DNA from: Pseudoneobacillus sp052180215 | GTDB lineage: Bacteria > Bacillota > Bacilli > Bacillales > Cytobacillaceae | Direction: 5' to 3' | DNA length: 64,000 nt | Assembly (NCBI RefSeq): GCF_052180215.1 | Contig: NZ_CP197471.1 | Location: forward strand, 4,178,001 to 4,242,000 | Shown: piece after piece, positions 51,008 through 59,954 of the stretch | How the letters are laid out: every line of letters starts with the position of its first letter | How positions within the stretch are numbered: position 1 is the stretch's first letter | The notes under the pieces: generated by a model | What the model was told of the DNA's origin: nothing | Database searches by the model: none | The model's input: the letters and a program-made list of their open reading frames with translations, nothing else | Position numbers and translations under genes: made by a program

Positions 51008-51751
51008 TTAATATTCAATCGTGATGATGGGTGTGCCAACTACCAAGGTAGTGTTCGAGCCCAATCCGTTCGATCTTATCGCTAATTGTACATTCATTTT
51101 TTCATCTTTAGTTTGAATTACACCGGCAAATAATGGCGAAGAGGCCGAAATGGAGACAAAAGATGATTCTTGGAGTGATTCTATTTCTTTTGCATCAAAG
51201 GCAGTTAACCAGTTATTTACTGTTTTTGTCAAAGACGATTCCATCTTATCACTGATATCCGCTTTCATACAAGAGAAATTTGTGGGATTTCCTCGAAAAA
51301 TGTTGGAAGTTCTTGATTTCCACTTTTTATCAAAAAAATCCTTTGTCTGTTTATTCCATTTAGTTCCTTTGACCTCATATATGATATACGTATGAATTTG
51401 TTCATTTGTGAGGGTTGCCATAATTTGGATAGTTTCTTTGTAATTATGAGCTGCATGTGTGGCAATTGCTTTCCACTTTTCGTTATCTTGATGAATAGAC
51501 CAGTCCCAATTCGGGTATTCTTTCATTATCTTTGTTTGTAATTGTTCAACTTCTTCTTTATTTTTCAAAGAGGTTAGATGCTCGCGGGAATGCATAGCCC
51601 ATTCTCCAACTTCTACCTGCTCTTTTTCAAATACAGAAGCAATGGTCAATAATTCATTACGTTCGCTAGCTACAATCGTTCTATTCCCCCATTGCAAGAA
51701 AACAAAACCAACAATACCAAAAATTGATAATAAGGTAATTATTCTATTCAT
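51008..51751 (-). CDS. ywmB: YwmB family protein
   Basis: The start MNRIITLLSIFGIVG at 51751 is preferred, with AGGGGAGGAG upstream; a longer frame passes through the RBS. About 247 residues with one N-terminal membrane/signal segment. The family is known as YwmB (structural name: TATA-box-binding-protein-like fold); function unknown. The motif SCMKADISDKMESSLTKTVNNW lies around the conserved middle region. It sits directly upstream of murAA. Confidence 0.82.
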   Translation of the reverse strand: MNRIITLLSIFGIVGFVFLQWGNRTIVASERNELLTIASVFEKEQVEVGEWAMHSREHLTSLKNKEEVEQLQTKIMKEYPNWDWSIHQDNEKWKAIATHAAHNYKETIQIMATLTNEQIHTYIIYEVKGTKWNKQTKDFFDKKWKSRTSNIFRGNPTNFSCMKADISDKMESSLTKTVNNWLTAFDAKEIESLQESSFVSISASSPLFAGVIQTKDEKMNVQLAIRSNGLGSNTTLVVGTPIITIEY

Positions 51752-51857
51752 CTGTATAACTCCTCCCCTTACTACCATTGTTTCCAATGGGGGAAAGAGC
51801 ATACATAGGAATTCTCGTCACTTTTTGACATTTAACAAGGGGTACGGACCCTGCCAC

Positions 51858-51911
51858 CTTAACGCATTAACGCATCGGGGGTCAGGCCCCCGGTGCGTTA
51901 ATGCGTTAAAG
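51858..51911. repeat. REP-like palindrome, locus 9 (nearest to the RAYT gene)
   Basis: CTTAACGCATTAACGCATC, core GGGGGTCAGGCCCCC (one mismatch), right arm CGGTGCGTTAATGCGTTAAAG. It ends 168 bp before the RAYT start codon. Confidence 0.88.
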
Positions 51912-52078
51912 TTATTGTCAAATGTTGACACCTTATTCATATTACTCAAAAAGTCAGGTTTAGGGAACATGTACGAAGTCCTATTTATTGCAAAAATGAC
52001 GATTATATTTCATTTCTTTGAAGGGATTTTGGATTTGTAAAAGAAATAATAAGTATAGAAATTTAGGAGGGATTTATA

Positions 52079-52624
52079 GTGGCTAGACGGCACCGAATAT
52101 GGTTCCCTGGTGCAAGTTATCATATTACTGCACGTGGAAACCGGAAATTTTTTATTTTTTATGATGACAAAGATCATCAGCAATACCTGTCCATTTTGAA
52201 AGAAACCCAAGAGCAACTCCCCTACTACCTTCATTCCTACTGCCTCATGAGCAACCATATCCACCTGCTATTAGAAACCCAGAACATTCCCATCACTGAA
52301 ATAATGAAAACAATCCAAACCCATTATGCTGTTTATTTTAACAAACGTTACGATTTAGTCGGACATGTTTTTCAAGGAAGGTTTAAATCAGATCTCATTA
52401 AGGATGCCAGTCATTTCCTTAATACAAGTCGTTATATTCATACAAATCCACTCGAAGCCGAAATTACCTCGGAAATCCAAGACTATCCCTGGAGCAGTTA
52501 TCCTGCTTACTTTACTTCTACCCCAAACCCCTTGGTTACCACAGAGAAAACTTTATCCTTTTTCCAAGCGCCACAAAAAGAAAACTATTTGAAATTTTTA
52601 TTAAGCCCAAAGCCAAAGGAGTGA
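52079..52624 (+). CDS. REP-associated tyrosine transposase (RAYT, Y1/IS200-like)
   Basis: 181 residues with a GTG start and RBS GGAGGG. The Y1 (HUH) nuclease shows the His pair HIH (60-62) in SNHIHLLLET, the N-terminal WFPGASYHITARGN and the catalytic Tyr (~119) in SRYIHTNPLEAEI, a form typical of RAYTs rather than IS200/IS605 TnpA. No left and right insertion-sequence ends are seen, as expected for a stationary RAYT. Eleven palindromes of one family lie nearby; RAYTs are known to bind and spread REP hairpins, so this gene is the natural candidate. Intact frame. Confidence 0.88.
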   Translation: MARRHRIWFPGASYHITARGNRKFFIFYDDKDHQQYLSILKETQEQLPYYLHSYCLMSNHIHLLLETQNIPITEIMKTIQTHYAVYFNKRYDLVGHVFQGRFKSDLIKDASHFLNTSRYIHTNPLEAEITSEIQDYPWSSYPAYFTSTPNPLVTTEKTLSFFQAPQKENYLKFLLSPKPKE

Positions 52625-52871
52625 TCATGTTGTCAGTTGTGATTAATAGCATTGGATTAAGAGGTATGGAGGGTTATTTGAGGATTTTTTATGAGTAGCC
52701 ATAACCATTTTGGATTTAAAGGATAATAAAGACATTTCCGATGAAGCAATATAAGAAAAGAAGAACTATTTTAAGAATGGCTGTGTTAGTTTACTTGGTT
52801 AATCTGAGACAAAAATAAATCATTTTGAAAAAATGGCGGCTAATGCCTTATGAAAACGATAACGTTTCATT

Positions 52872-53056
52872 TTGCGGACATACGTTCCGTTATTTTACGA
52901 AAATGGTTGTTTTTTAAAACATTATCGGACTATGGTTCCGTTATTGCTTCAAAAGTATGTCTATTTCCAATGAATTATTGTGAATAACGGAATCTGTGTC
53001 CTATAGACAAGGAAAAAGCGTCTAATTTACAGAAATAACGGAACTTGTGTCCGATA
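52872..53056. repeat. Inverted repeat cluster F (CGGAC...TTCCGTTATT), 51-bp spaced
   Basis: In the 513-bp gap 52625-53137, CGGAC followed by TTCCGTTATT occurs at 52875-52894 and 52926-52944, and the reverse complement (AATAACGGAA...TGTCC) at 52983-53001 and 53034-53053. The two forward copies are 51 bp apart and so are the two reverse copies. Together they could fold into a cruciform-like or double-hairpin structure. The CGGACA/TGTCCG edge resembles arrays A-C. Confidence 0.7.
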
Positions 53057-53137
53057 AAACTTCGAAAACACCAACACTAAACTCTGGGGCCCCTCAAAAA
53101 GCACTATCCATTTGTACGTCCCCCACACACTCCATAC

Positions 53138-53374
53138 CTATTTAAAGATATACGGAAGCTGTCTGGACCATAGGAGATAGTTAAGGAAGAAGTCGCTGAC
53201 GATGGACCCCAGGGCGATGGATAATAATATGTATAAAGCACGCGACTGCATGACTTTGTTTGGCTTTAAGAATCGATCTAATTTTATCGCTTGTAGTGCC
53301 CACCATGAAATCGCAATAAAAAACAAATTGGCCAGGATGCTCACTAACGAATCTAATCCAAATGAAGACATCAT
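53138..53374 (-). CDS. ywzB: DUF1146 family membrane protein (YwzB-like)
   Basis: 78 residues with RBS AAAGGGAGG. Two transmembrane helices (SILANLFFIAISWWALQAI; ALYILLSIALGSIVSDFFL) and the conserved LDRFLKP and SDFFLNY segments. The YwzB family is small and has unknown function; in B. subtilis it lies between atp genes and ywmB-murAA, as here, but the nuo operon has replaced the atp side. Confidence 0.85.
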   Translation of the reverse strand: MMSSFGLDSLVSILANLFFIAISWWALQAIKLDRFLKPNKVMQSRALYILLSIALGSIVSDFFLNYLLWSRQLPYIFK

Positions 53375-53478
53375 CTAAGTTGAATACCTCCCTTTTTAAA
53401 AATGATCCATTATATTTTACCATATACGCTAATAGAGTCGTGCATTGCTTTTCCGCGATTCCCCTACAAAACCCCAAT

Positions 53479-53515
53479 AAAAAAAAAGGAAGGAGCCCCT
53501 ATACTCCTTCCTTTA
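53479..53515 (-). terminator. Terminator of the nuo operon
   Basis: The minus strand reads AAAGGAAGGAG, loop, CTCCTTCCTTT, TTTTTT, 104 bp after the nuoN stop codon. Confidence 0.82.
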
Positions 53516-53618
53516 CCGTACGTATTCAATCATAGAGGCAACTCTCCCCTTAAGAGCTGCCATCCATTTATTTTACCCCTTTTAAAAATCCATTATTTCT
53601 CCCAATTGTTCAAACGTA

Positions 53619-55136
53619 TTACTGCAAAAAGTCTTTGAACTGATTGAAGTTATCATGTAAAAAGTCTAATGCAATGTTTGGAGCGATTCCTAGCAATACT
53701 GTGCCAATGACGCTTCCAATTAATACAACAACCAATGCAACCGGAATGTTAAATTTGCTTGAATCGGCCGCTGGTCTAAAGAACATTTGTGTCATGATGC
53801 CAAAATAGTAGAAATAAGAAACGACTGTTGTAGCAATCATGATGGATGCTAACACATAATGTGCTGGTTCACCCGCAAAGGCACCCATAAAGATGTTTAA
53901 TTTTCCGATGAAACCGGCTGTTCCTGGAAAACCAGCAAGTGATAAAATCATCACGGCCATAGTAATCGCTAAGATTGGAGCACGGCGATAAAGCCCTGCA
54001 AAATCAGCGATTTCCTCTGAACCCGTTTTAGCACCAATTAGCTGAATCACCGCAAAGGCACCGATATTCATAAACACATAGGCTAGTAGATAGAACCAAA
54101 TCGCATCAAAAGTGAAGTATCCCATACTTGTAAATGCCACTAGGATATAACCAGCGTGAGCAATACTGGAGTAGGCAAACATTCTCTTTATGTTCGTTTG
54201 ACGTAAGGCCACGACGTTTCCGACGATCATCGTAACCCCTGCTAAGAATCCAATATAATCTTGAAGATGAATTAGTAATGGTGCAGACCCTTGTTCCATA
54301 GAAGAAGGTGTTGAACCAAATACTGCAACTAAGATTCGGATAATAATGATGAAACCGGCTGTTTTAGACACAACGCTTAAAAATGCTGTTACTGGAGTTG
54401 GTGCTCCTTGGTAAACGTCCGGTGCCCACATATGGAATGGAGCAGACGCAAGCTTAAAGGAAAGACCCACTAATAACATGAAAAACGCTAAGCCCAACAG
54501 ATAAATTTGCTGTGAATCATAAAGAGCCGAAAGAACACTTGCCATCCCTTTAATGTTTGTTGTTCCTGTTAACCCGTAAATATAACTCATACCAAACAGT
54601 GTGATGGCTGTGGAAATTCCACCGTTAATCACATACTTCATCGCTGATTCGTTGGATTTTAGATTTTTCTTCTGCATTCCCGCTAAGATATAAGAAGAAA
54701 TGGATAAAAGCTCTAAACCAACGAATAAGGTGATTAGGTCGCCGCTTGAAGACATGAACATTGCTCCAAGTAACGCGGTTAGGAACAAGTAGTAAAATTC
54801 ACCTGTAAATTCAGCCAAACCATCTTTTTTATCATAGCTAATTGCTAATAATAAAACGAATAGAGAACCAATTAACAAGATAAATTTAAACGCTTTTGCA
54901 AAAGAGTCCAGACGGAACGTATCGTATAGAATCGAAGTCGTTTCTTCTCCTACCAATCCTGCTAAGGAGACGGTAGCAGCAGCAATCCCTGCCACAGCAA
55001 TCCATCCAAGAATTTTACGATCCGTCTTTCCTGGCATAAATAAATCTAAAAGTGATAGTAATGTTGCTACACCTAGGATGATGAACTCAGGTGTCATGAT
55101 GCTCCATTTAAATTCTAGTAATTGTGCAAAGTCCAT
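53619..55136 (-). CDS. nuoN: NADH-quinone oxidoreductase subunit N
   Basis: 505 residues with about 14 transmembrane helices. The antiporter-like core has SAPFHMWAPDVYQGAPTPVTAFLSV and RMFAYSSIAHAGYIL. NuoN is one of the three proton-pumping antiporter-like subunits of complex I. Last gene of the operon; 6 bp behind nuoM. Confidence 0.95.
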   Translation of the reverse strand: MDFAQLLEFKWSIMTPEFIILGVATLLSLLDLFMPGKTDRKILGWIAVAGIAAATVSLAGLVGEETTSILYDTFRLDSFAKAFKFILLIGSLFVLLLAISYDKKDGLAEFTGEFYYLFLTALLGAMFMSSSGDLITLFVGLELLSISSYILAGMQKKNLKSNESAMKYVINGGISTAITLFGMSYIYGLTGTTNIKGMASVLSALYDSQQIYLLGLAFFMLLVGLSFKLASAPFHMWAPDVYQGAPTPVTAFLSVVSKTAGFIIIIRILVAVFGSTPSSMEQGSAPLLIHLQDYIGFLAGVTMIVGNVVALRQTNIKRMFAYSSIAHAGYILVAFTSMGYFTFDAIWFYLLAYVFMNIGAFAVIQLIGAKTGSEEIADFAGLYRRAPILAITMAVMILSLAGFPGTAGFIGKLNIFMGAFAGEPAHYVLASIMIATTVVSYFYYFGIMTQMFFRPAADSSKFNIPVALVVVLIGSVIGTVLLGIAPNIALDFLHDNFNQFKDFLQ

Positions 55137-55142
55137 CCTTCA

Positions 55143-56663
55143 TCACCCTCCTAACCCAAGCATGATCGCTTCTACTGTTTTTTGAAGTGGTCCACTTAAA
55201 ACGCTAGGGAAAACTCCAATTAACACGATCAATGCCATTAACGTGATTACTGGTACCCATTCAAATGATTTAATATCGGTAATTCCGACAAATTCACGAT
55301 GAGATTGACCAAAAGTCATACCAAGCACAGCACGTAATAAGTAAACAGCTGTCATAATAATTCCAAGTGTTCCGACGGCGGCAAGCACTGGAACTTCTTT
55401 AAATAATCCTAAGAAAGCCATGAATTCGCTGACGAATCCAGACATACCTGGTAATCCTAAAGAAGCCATTGCACCTGCTAACAAGAAGCCTGCAGCAAGC
55501 GGCATTCCCTTGGCAATACCACCTAGGTTTTCAATAAGAGTTGTACCTGTACGTTCATAGAACACAGCTACCAGGAAGAACAAGAATGCTGAAATTAAAC
55601 CATGTGATACCACTTGGAAAATAGCCCCTTGGATTCCTGCTTCATTTAATGCTCCAAGCCCAATCAGCACGATACCCATATGGGAAATCGATGAATACGC
55701 CAGAACCATTTTAAAATCTTTTTGGATAAACGCTAGGAATGCGCCGTATAGAAGATTGATAACTCCTAAGACAGCTAATAACAATCCTAATGTTTTAAAT
55801 TGCTCAGGAAATATTCCCATACCAAAACGGATTAAACCGAAGGCACCAATTTTTAAAAGAATACCAGAGTGAATCATAACAACAGATGGTGGTGCTTGCA
55901 CGTGAACGCGCAGCATCCAGCTGTGTAATGGGAATATTGGAAGCTTTACGCCAAACGCAACTAGTAAAGCAAACAATAATCCGTATTTTCCAGCTTCTGA
56001 AATCGGAGCAACCCATTTCGCATCTGGTGAATTCACAAATTCTCGTAATACTTCAATATTGGAAGTCCCTGTACGAGAGAACAAAATCATAATAACGATT
56101 AATAAAATCGCAGACCCTAATCCGTTATAGATTAAGAAGCTATAAGCCGCTTTTTCTTTTTCAAAATAACCCCATTTCCCAATTAAGAAGAACATTGGAA
56201 CAAGCGTTACTTCAAAGAAGATAAAGAATAGAATTAAGTTTTGTGCTGCGAAGACTCCAAGCATCCCTACTTCTAAAATAAGGAATAACATGAAATAGCC
56301 TTTCCATTCTTTTTTAATATGAATGGAAGCGACTGCAGCAAGTGTTGCGACAATGGCTGTTAATAACACCATGATCATCGAAAAACCATCGACCGCTAGC
56401 TCATAATGAACGGCAAAGAAGTTTTTATCAAACTCTTTGAATCCACCAAACTGAATCCACTCTGCTGACACGGAGAAGTCTTTTAAACTTTTTCCTGCTA
56501 GGTAGTGGAAGTAAATCGCTAAAGATATTAACAAAGTCGGAAGAGTAGCTAAGAATCCAACTAGTTTAATCGTTTTCTCTTGCGTTTTAGGAACAAAAGC
56601 TAAAACCACAACACCTAAAAGAGGGGCGAATACTAAAAGTGATAAAACGTATGTTAGATTCAT
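55143..56663 (-). CDS. nuoM: NADH-quinone oxidoreductase subunit M
   Basis: 506 residues, polytopic membrane protein of the antiporter-like family: FEVTLVPMFFLIGKWG (conserved Glu), VKLPIFPLHSWMLRVHVQAPP (conserved Lys/His) and MVLAYSSISHMGIVLIG. Proton-pumping subunit. It overlaps nuoL by 4 bp (ATGA), RBS GGGGGGTA. Confidence 0.96.
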   Translation of the reverse strand: MNLTYVLSLLVFAPLLGVVVLAFVPKTQEKTIKLVGFLATLPTLLISLAIYFHYLAGKSLKDFSVSAEWIQFGGFKEFDKNFFAVHYELAVDGFSMIMVLLTAIVATLAAVASIHIKKEWKGYFMLFLILEVGMLGVFAAQNLILFFIFFEVTLVPMFFLIGKWGYFEKEKAAYSFLIYNGLGSAILLIVIMILFSRTGTSNIEVLREFVNSPDAKWVAPISEAGKYGLLFALLVAFGVKLPIFPLHSWMLRVHVQAPPSVVMIHSGILLKIGAFGLIRFGMGIFPEQFKTLGLLLAVLGVINLLYGAFLAFIQKDFKMVLAYSSISHMGIVLIGLGALNEAGIQGAIFQVVSHGLISAFLFFLVAVFYERTGTTLIENLGGIAKGMPLAAGFLLAGAMASLGLPGMSGFVSEFMAFLGLFKEVPVLAAVGTLGIIMTAVYLLRAVLGMTFGQSHREFVGITDIKSFEWVPVITLMALIVLIGVFPSVLSGPLQKTVEAIMLGLGG

Positions 56664-58519
56664 TTTAAATACCCCCCTGTTACGGCATAGATGACAACTA
56701 GAATCGCAAGTCCGACGAATGCTACAGCACTATACGTTTGAACTTGACCAGATTGAAGCTTAGAACCAAGTCTTCCAAGAGATTGAACAATCCCCGTAAC
56801 AAGCTTCACCAAACCTTCTACTAAGAAGGTTTCAATGAACTGTAGGAATAAGCTGATTCCTTTTGTGATATAGACAATGGAAACTTTATAGAACTCATCA
56901 ATGTAATACTTGTTATACAAGATGTTATATAGGGTTGGTGCGCCAAGCCAATCGCGGGAAATTGAACGCTTTCCGTAGATTAAGTAAGCAAGGAAAATAC
57001 CAGCTAATGAAACTAGAGTTGCTACAAGCATGATCCAAGCTGGACCTTCCATATGACCGTGACCTAAAGCCTCATTGCCTTCCACTAACCAATCACCTAA
57101 AAATGTTCCAAACCATGGAGTATTCACATAACCAGCAACGACTGCTAATACTCCAAGAACGATCATTGGTAATGTCATCAAGCTAGGTGACTCATGAACA
57201 TTCTTGATTTCTTTACGCGGCTGACCTGTGAAGACCATGAAGAATAAACGGAACATATAGAATGCTGTAAAGAACGCAGCCACAACCGCTAATAAGAATA
57301 GGATCGGATGACCACCTTCCCAAGCAGCAACTAAAATTTCATCTTTTGAGAAGAAACCAGAGAATAATGGTACCCCGCTGATTGCCAATGTTCCGATTAA
57401 GAATAACGGTCCAGTGACACGAAGTTTTTTCCATAATCCACCCATTTCTTCGATATCTTGCGTATGAACAGCATGGATGACGCTACCTGCAGCTAAGAAT
57501 AGCAATGCTTTAAAGAAAGCGTGTGTCATCAAGTGGAACACACCTGCTACATAACCTGCAGAACCTAACGCCAACATCATATAACCAAGCTGACTCACAG
57601 TGGAGTAGGCTAATACACGCTTAATATCCTTTTGAACAAGACCGATACTTGCTGCAAAAATGGCTGTGAAGCCCCCAATAACCGCTACTGTCATTAAAGC
57701 TGTTTCACTCGCATGGAATAACGGGAATAAAGAAGCTACTAAGTATACCCCTGCGGCAACCATCGTTGCAGCATGGATTAAAGCTGATACTGGTGTAGGA
57801 CCTTCCATCGCGTCCGGTAACCATGTATGAAGCGGGAATTGACCGGATTTTCCGACCGCCCCGATAAAAATTAAGATTGCTGTTAGCGTAACGATGCCTT
57901 GTGCGACTTCGCCTGCAGCCACTGCTGCAAAAATTTGATCATATTCAAAGCTGCCAACCTGCCAGAACAATAGAATCATTCCGATTAGTAAGCCGACATC
58001 CCCGATACGTGTCATAATAAACGCTTTTTTCGCTGCAGCCTTCGCTTCTTCCTTGTAAAAATAGAAGCCAATTAATAGGAAGGAACCGACGCCGACAAGT
58101 TCCCAGAAGAAATACGTTTGCAATAGGTTTGGTGATAATACCAAGCCAAGCATTGCAAAAGTAAATAATCCTAAGTAAGCGTAGAAGACTGGAAATCGCT
58201 CATCGCCATGCATATACCCTTTCGAATATGTATGTACGAGAAAACTTACGAGCGATACAATAAACAGCATTAATGCATTTAATTGATTCACTTCAAAGCC
58301 CGCTGTTAATTGAACATCTCCTATCGTAAGCCAAACGGCTTCCGCCTTGAAGGTTGGGCTTGAGAAACGCTCAAACAACACCAACAAGGAGTAAACTAAA
58401 GAAGCAAGTGTTGTAATCATCCCAACATATGCACTTGATTCTTTTAACCGTTTACCAAATAGAAGAAGGAACAAGAACGATAAAAGCGGGAAAAGCGGTA
58501 TGATCCATGCATTTTCCAT
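56660..58519 (-). CDS. nuoL: NADH-quinone oxidoreductase subunit L
   Basis: About 619 residues from the ATG at 58519 (MENAWIIPLFPLLSF); a GTG three codons earlier is also possible. Antiporter-like core with FFWELVGVGSFLLIGFYF, KSGQFPLHTWLPDAMEGPTPVSALIHAATMVAAG (trimmed), and RVLAYSTVSQLGYM. The C-terminal region has the long lateral helix expected of NuoL and further membrane segments. It is the largest proton-pumping subunit. Confidence 0.95.
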   Translation of the reverse strand: MENAWIIPLFPLLSFLFLLLFGKRLKESSAYVGMITTLASLVYSLLVLFERFSSPTFKAEAVWLTIGDVQLTAGFEVNQLNALMLFIVSLVSFLVHTYSKGYMHGDERFPVFYAYLGLFTFAMLGLVLSPNLLQTYFFWELVGVGSFLLIGFYFYKEEAKAAAKKAFIMTRIGDVGLLIGMILLFWQVGSFEYDQIFAAVAAGEVAQGIVTLTAILIFIGAVGKSGQFPLHTWLPDAMEGPTPVSALIHAATMVAAGVYLVASLFPLFHASETALMTVAVIGGFTAIFAASIGLVQKDIKRVLAYSTVSQLGYMMLALGSAGYVAGVFHLMTHAFFKALLFLAAGSVIHAVHTQDIEEMGGLWKKLRVTGPLFLIGTLAISGVPLFSGFFSKDEILVAAWEGGHPILFLLAVVAAFFTAFYMFRLFFMVFTGQPRKEIKNVHESPSLMTLPMIVLGVLAVVAGYVNTPWFGTFLGDWLVEGNEALGHGHMEGPAWIMLVATLVSLAGIFLAYLIYGKRSISRDWLGAPTLYNILYNKYYIDEFYKVSIVYITKGISLFLQFIETFLVEGLVKLVTGIVQSLGRLGSKLQSGQVQTYSAVAFVGLAILVVIYAVTGGYLK

Positions 58520-58635
58520 CACTATCACATTCCCCTTTTCCTGAGACGCGCGTAAGCTAAGTTGCTATTCATCTAAAAGCGCGTTCAAGTTTCTCTTTTT
58601 TCATTTCGCTTGACCTACATTTTAATGCGAAACGT

Positions 58636-58950
58636 TTAATGTTTTAACTGATCCATCTCATCAATATTAACGGTCTTACGGTTGCGGTATAACGCAATCA
58701 AAATCGCTAAGCCCACGGCTGCTTCTGCAGCTGCTACCGTAATCGCAAATAATGCGAAGATTTGACCAGAAATATTAGGAGTGGCCCCATATTTACTAAA
58801 TGTTACTAAGTTAATATTTACTGCATTCAGCATTAACTCGATGGAAATTAAGACAATTACCGTATTGCGTTTGGATAACGCACCGTAAAGTCCGATACAG
58901 AACAAGATTAATGCTAATGCTAGAAAGGCTGAAGCTGGAACTGCACTCAT
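58636..58950 (-). CDS. nuoK: NADH-quinone oxidoreductase subunit K
   Basis: 104 residues with three transmembrane helices and conserved glutamates in ISIELMLNAVN and ITVAAAEAAVGLAIL. It overlaps nuoJ by 4 bp. Membrane arm, proton translocation. Confidence 0.96.
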   Translation of the reverse strand: MSAVPASAFLALALILFCIGLYGALSKRNTVIVLISIELMLNAVNINLVTFSKYGATPNISGQIFALFAITVAAAEAAVGLAILIALYRNRKTVNIDEMDQLKH

Positions 58951-59468
58951 TCCTTATCCGCCTCCTTCTCATCATCCTTCTTGGCCAAAATAATTGAACC
59001 AATAAGAGCGACTAATAAAAGCACTGATGTTACTTCAAACGGAATAATGAATTTGGAATATAAAGCTTCCCCGATTTGGAACGTATTGTTTTCGTGAAGC
59101 GTATTTGGCATTGAAACTAAATCCAAATTGTAAATTCCTAAATAGAAAGCACCAGCGAAACCAAGTACCCCTAAGAATAGAGCGAACTTTCTCCACTTGC
59201 TTCCTTCTGTTTCACTTGTGTCATCGTGACGCGTTAACATGATTCCAAATAGCATGATGATTGTGATCGCCCCAGAATAAATTAAAATCTGAACAGCGGC
59301 AACGAATTCAGCAGAAAGCATGACATAAATTCCTGCGATGCTGACAAACGTAAACACTAAAGCAATCACCATATGAATCACTTTGGAAAGGTTTAATAAA
59401 AGCACGCCGCCGATCACCGCTACTAAAGCAAGAGATATAAACGCTAAAAACTCTCCTGACAACGTCAT
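58947..59468 (-). CDS. nuoJ: NADH-quinone oxidoreductase subunit J
   Basis: 173 residues with five transmembrane helices; ALVFTFVSIAGIYVMLSAEFVAAVQILIYSGA (trimmed) is the conserved core. It overlaps nuoI by 4 bp. Membrane arm subunit. Confidence 0.95.
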   Translation of the reverse strand: MTLSGEFLAFISLALVAVIGGVLLLNLSKVIHMVIALVFTFVSIAGIYVMLSAEFVAAVQILIYSGAITIIMLFGIMLTRHDDTSETEGSKWRKFALFLGVLGFAGAFYLGIYNLDLVSMPNTLHENNTFQIGEALYSKFIIPFEVTSVLLLVALIGSIILAKKDDEKEADKE

Positions 59469-59884
59469 GCTTTATTCTCCTTCCGAATGTTTTGATCATT
59501 TTCATCTAACCATTCTAGGTTTTTAAATAACATATCACGGCTATAATCTGCTAACTCGAAATTATTAGTCATGACAATTGCTTCTGTCGGACAAACCTCT
59601 GTACAAAGGTCACATAGGATACAAATTTCGAAGTTAATATCATACGTATCAATGATTTTCCCTTTTTTCGATGGATCAGGATGCTTTTTACCTGTCAGAT
59701 TGATACACTCTGTCGGACAAATATTCGCACATTGGTTACATACAATACACTTTTCCGGATAAAACTTTTGAATTCCACGGAAACGATCCGGTAATGGAAG
59801 CGGTTTATTTGGATAATCATACGTTACTTTTTCTTTCGTTAATTGTTTTAGGGTATATTTCAAGCCTTTTGCTAATCCAAGCAC
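59465..59884 (-). CDS. nuoI: NADH-quinone oxidoreductase subunit I (2x[4Fe-4S])
   Basis: 139 residues with a GTG start behind AAAGGGG. Two complete 4Fe-4S motifs, CIVCNQCANICP and CILCDLCTEVCP (each C-x2-C-x2-C-x3-C). It passes electrons in the peripheral arm to NuoB. Confidence 0.96.
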   Translation of the reverse strand: MLGLAKGLKYTLKQLTKEKVTYDYPNKPLPLPDRFRGIQKFYPEKCIVCNQCANICPTECINLTGKKHPDPSKKGKIIDTYDINFEICILCDLCTEVCPTEAIVMTNNFELADYSRDMLFKNLEWLDENDQNIRKENKA

Positions 59885-59954
59885 GTTTTTTCACCCCTTT
59901 AGGAAAAATTGGACAGCACCTGCAGTTTGATTTTTCAAAAATGGTGCATTGACC

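Noticed and set aside
52079..52624. Complete IS200/IS605 insertion sequence
   Set aside because: The Y1 protein has RAYT-type motifs, and no tnpB, no left and right ends and no second copy are visible.
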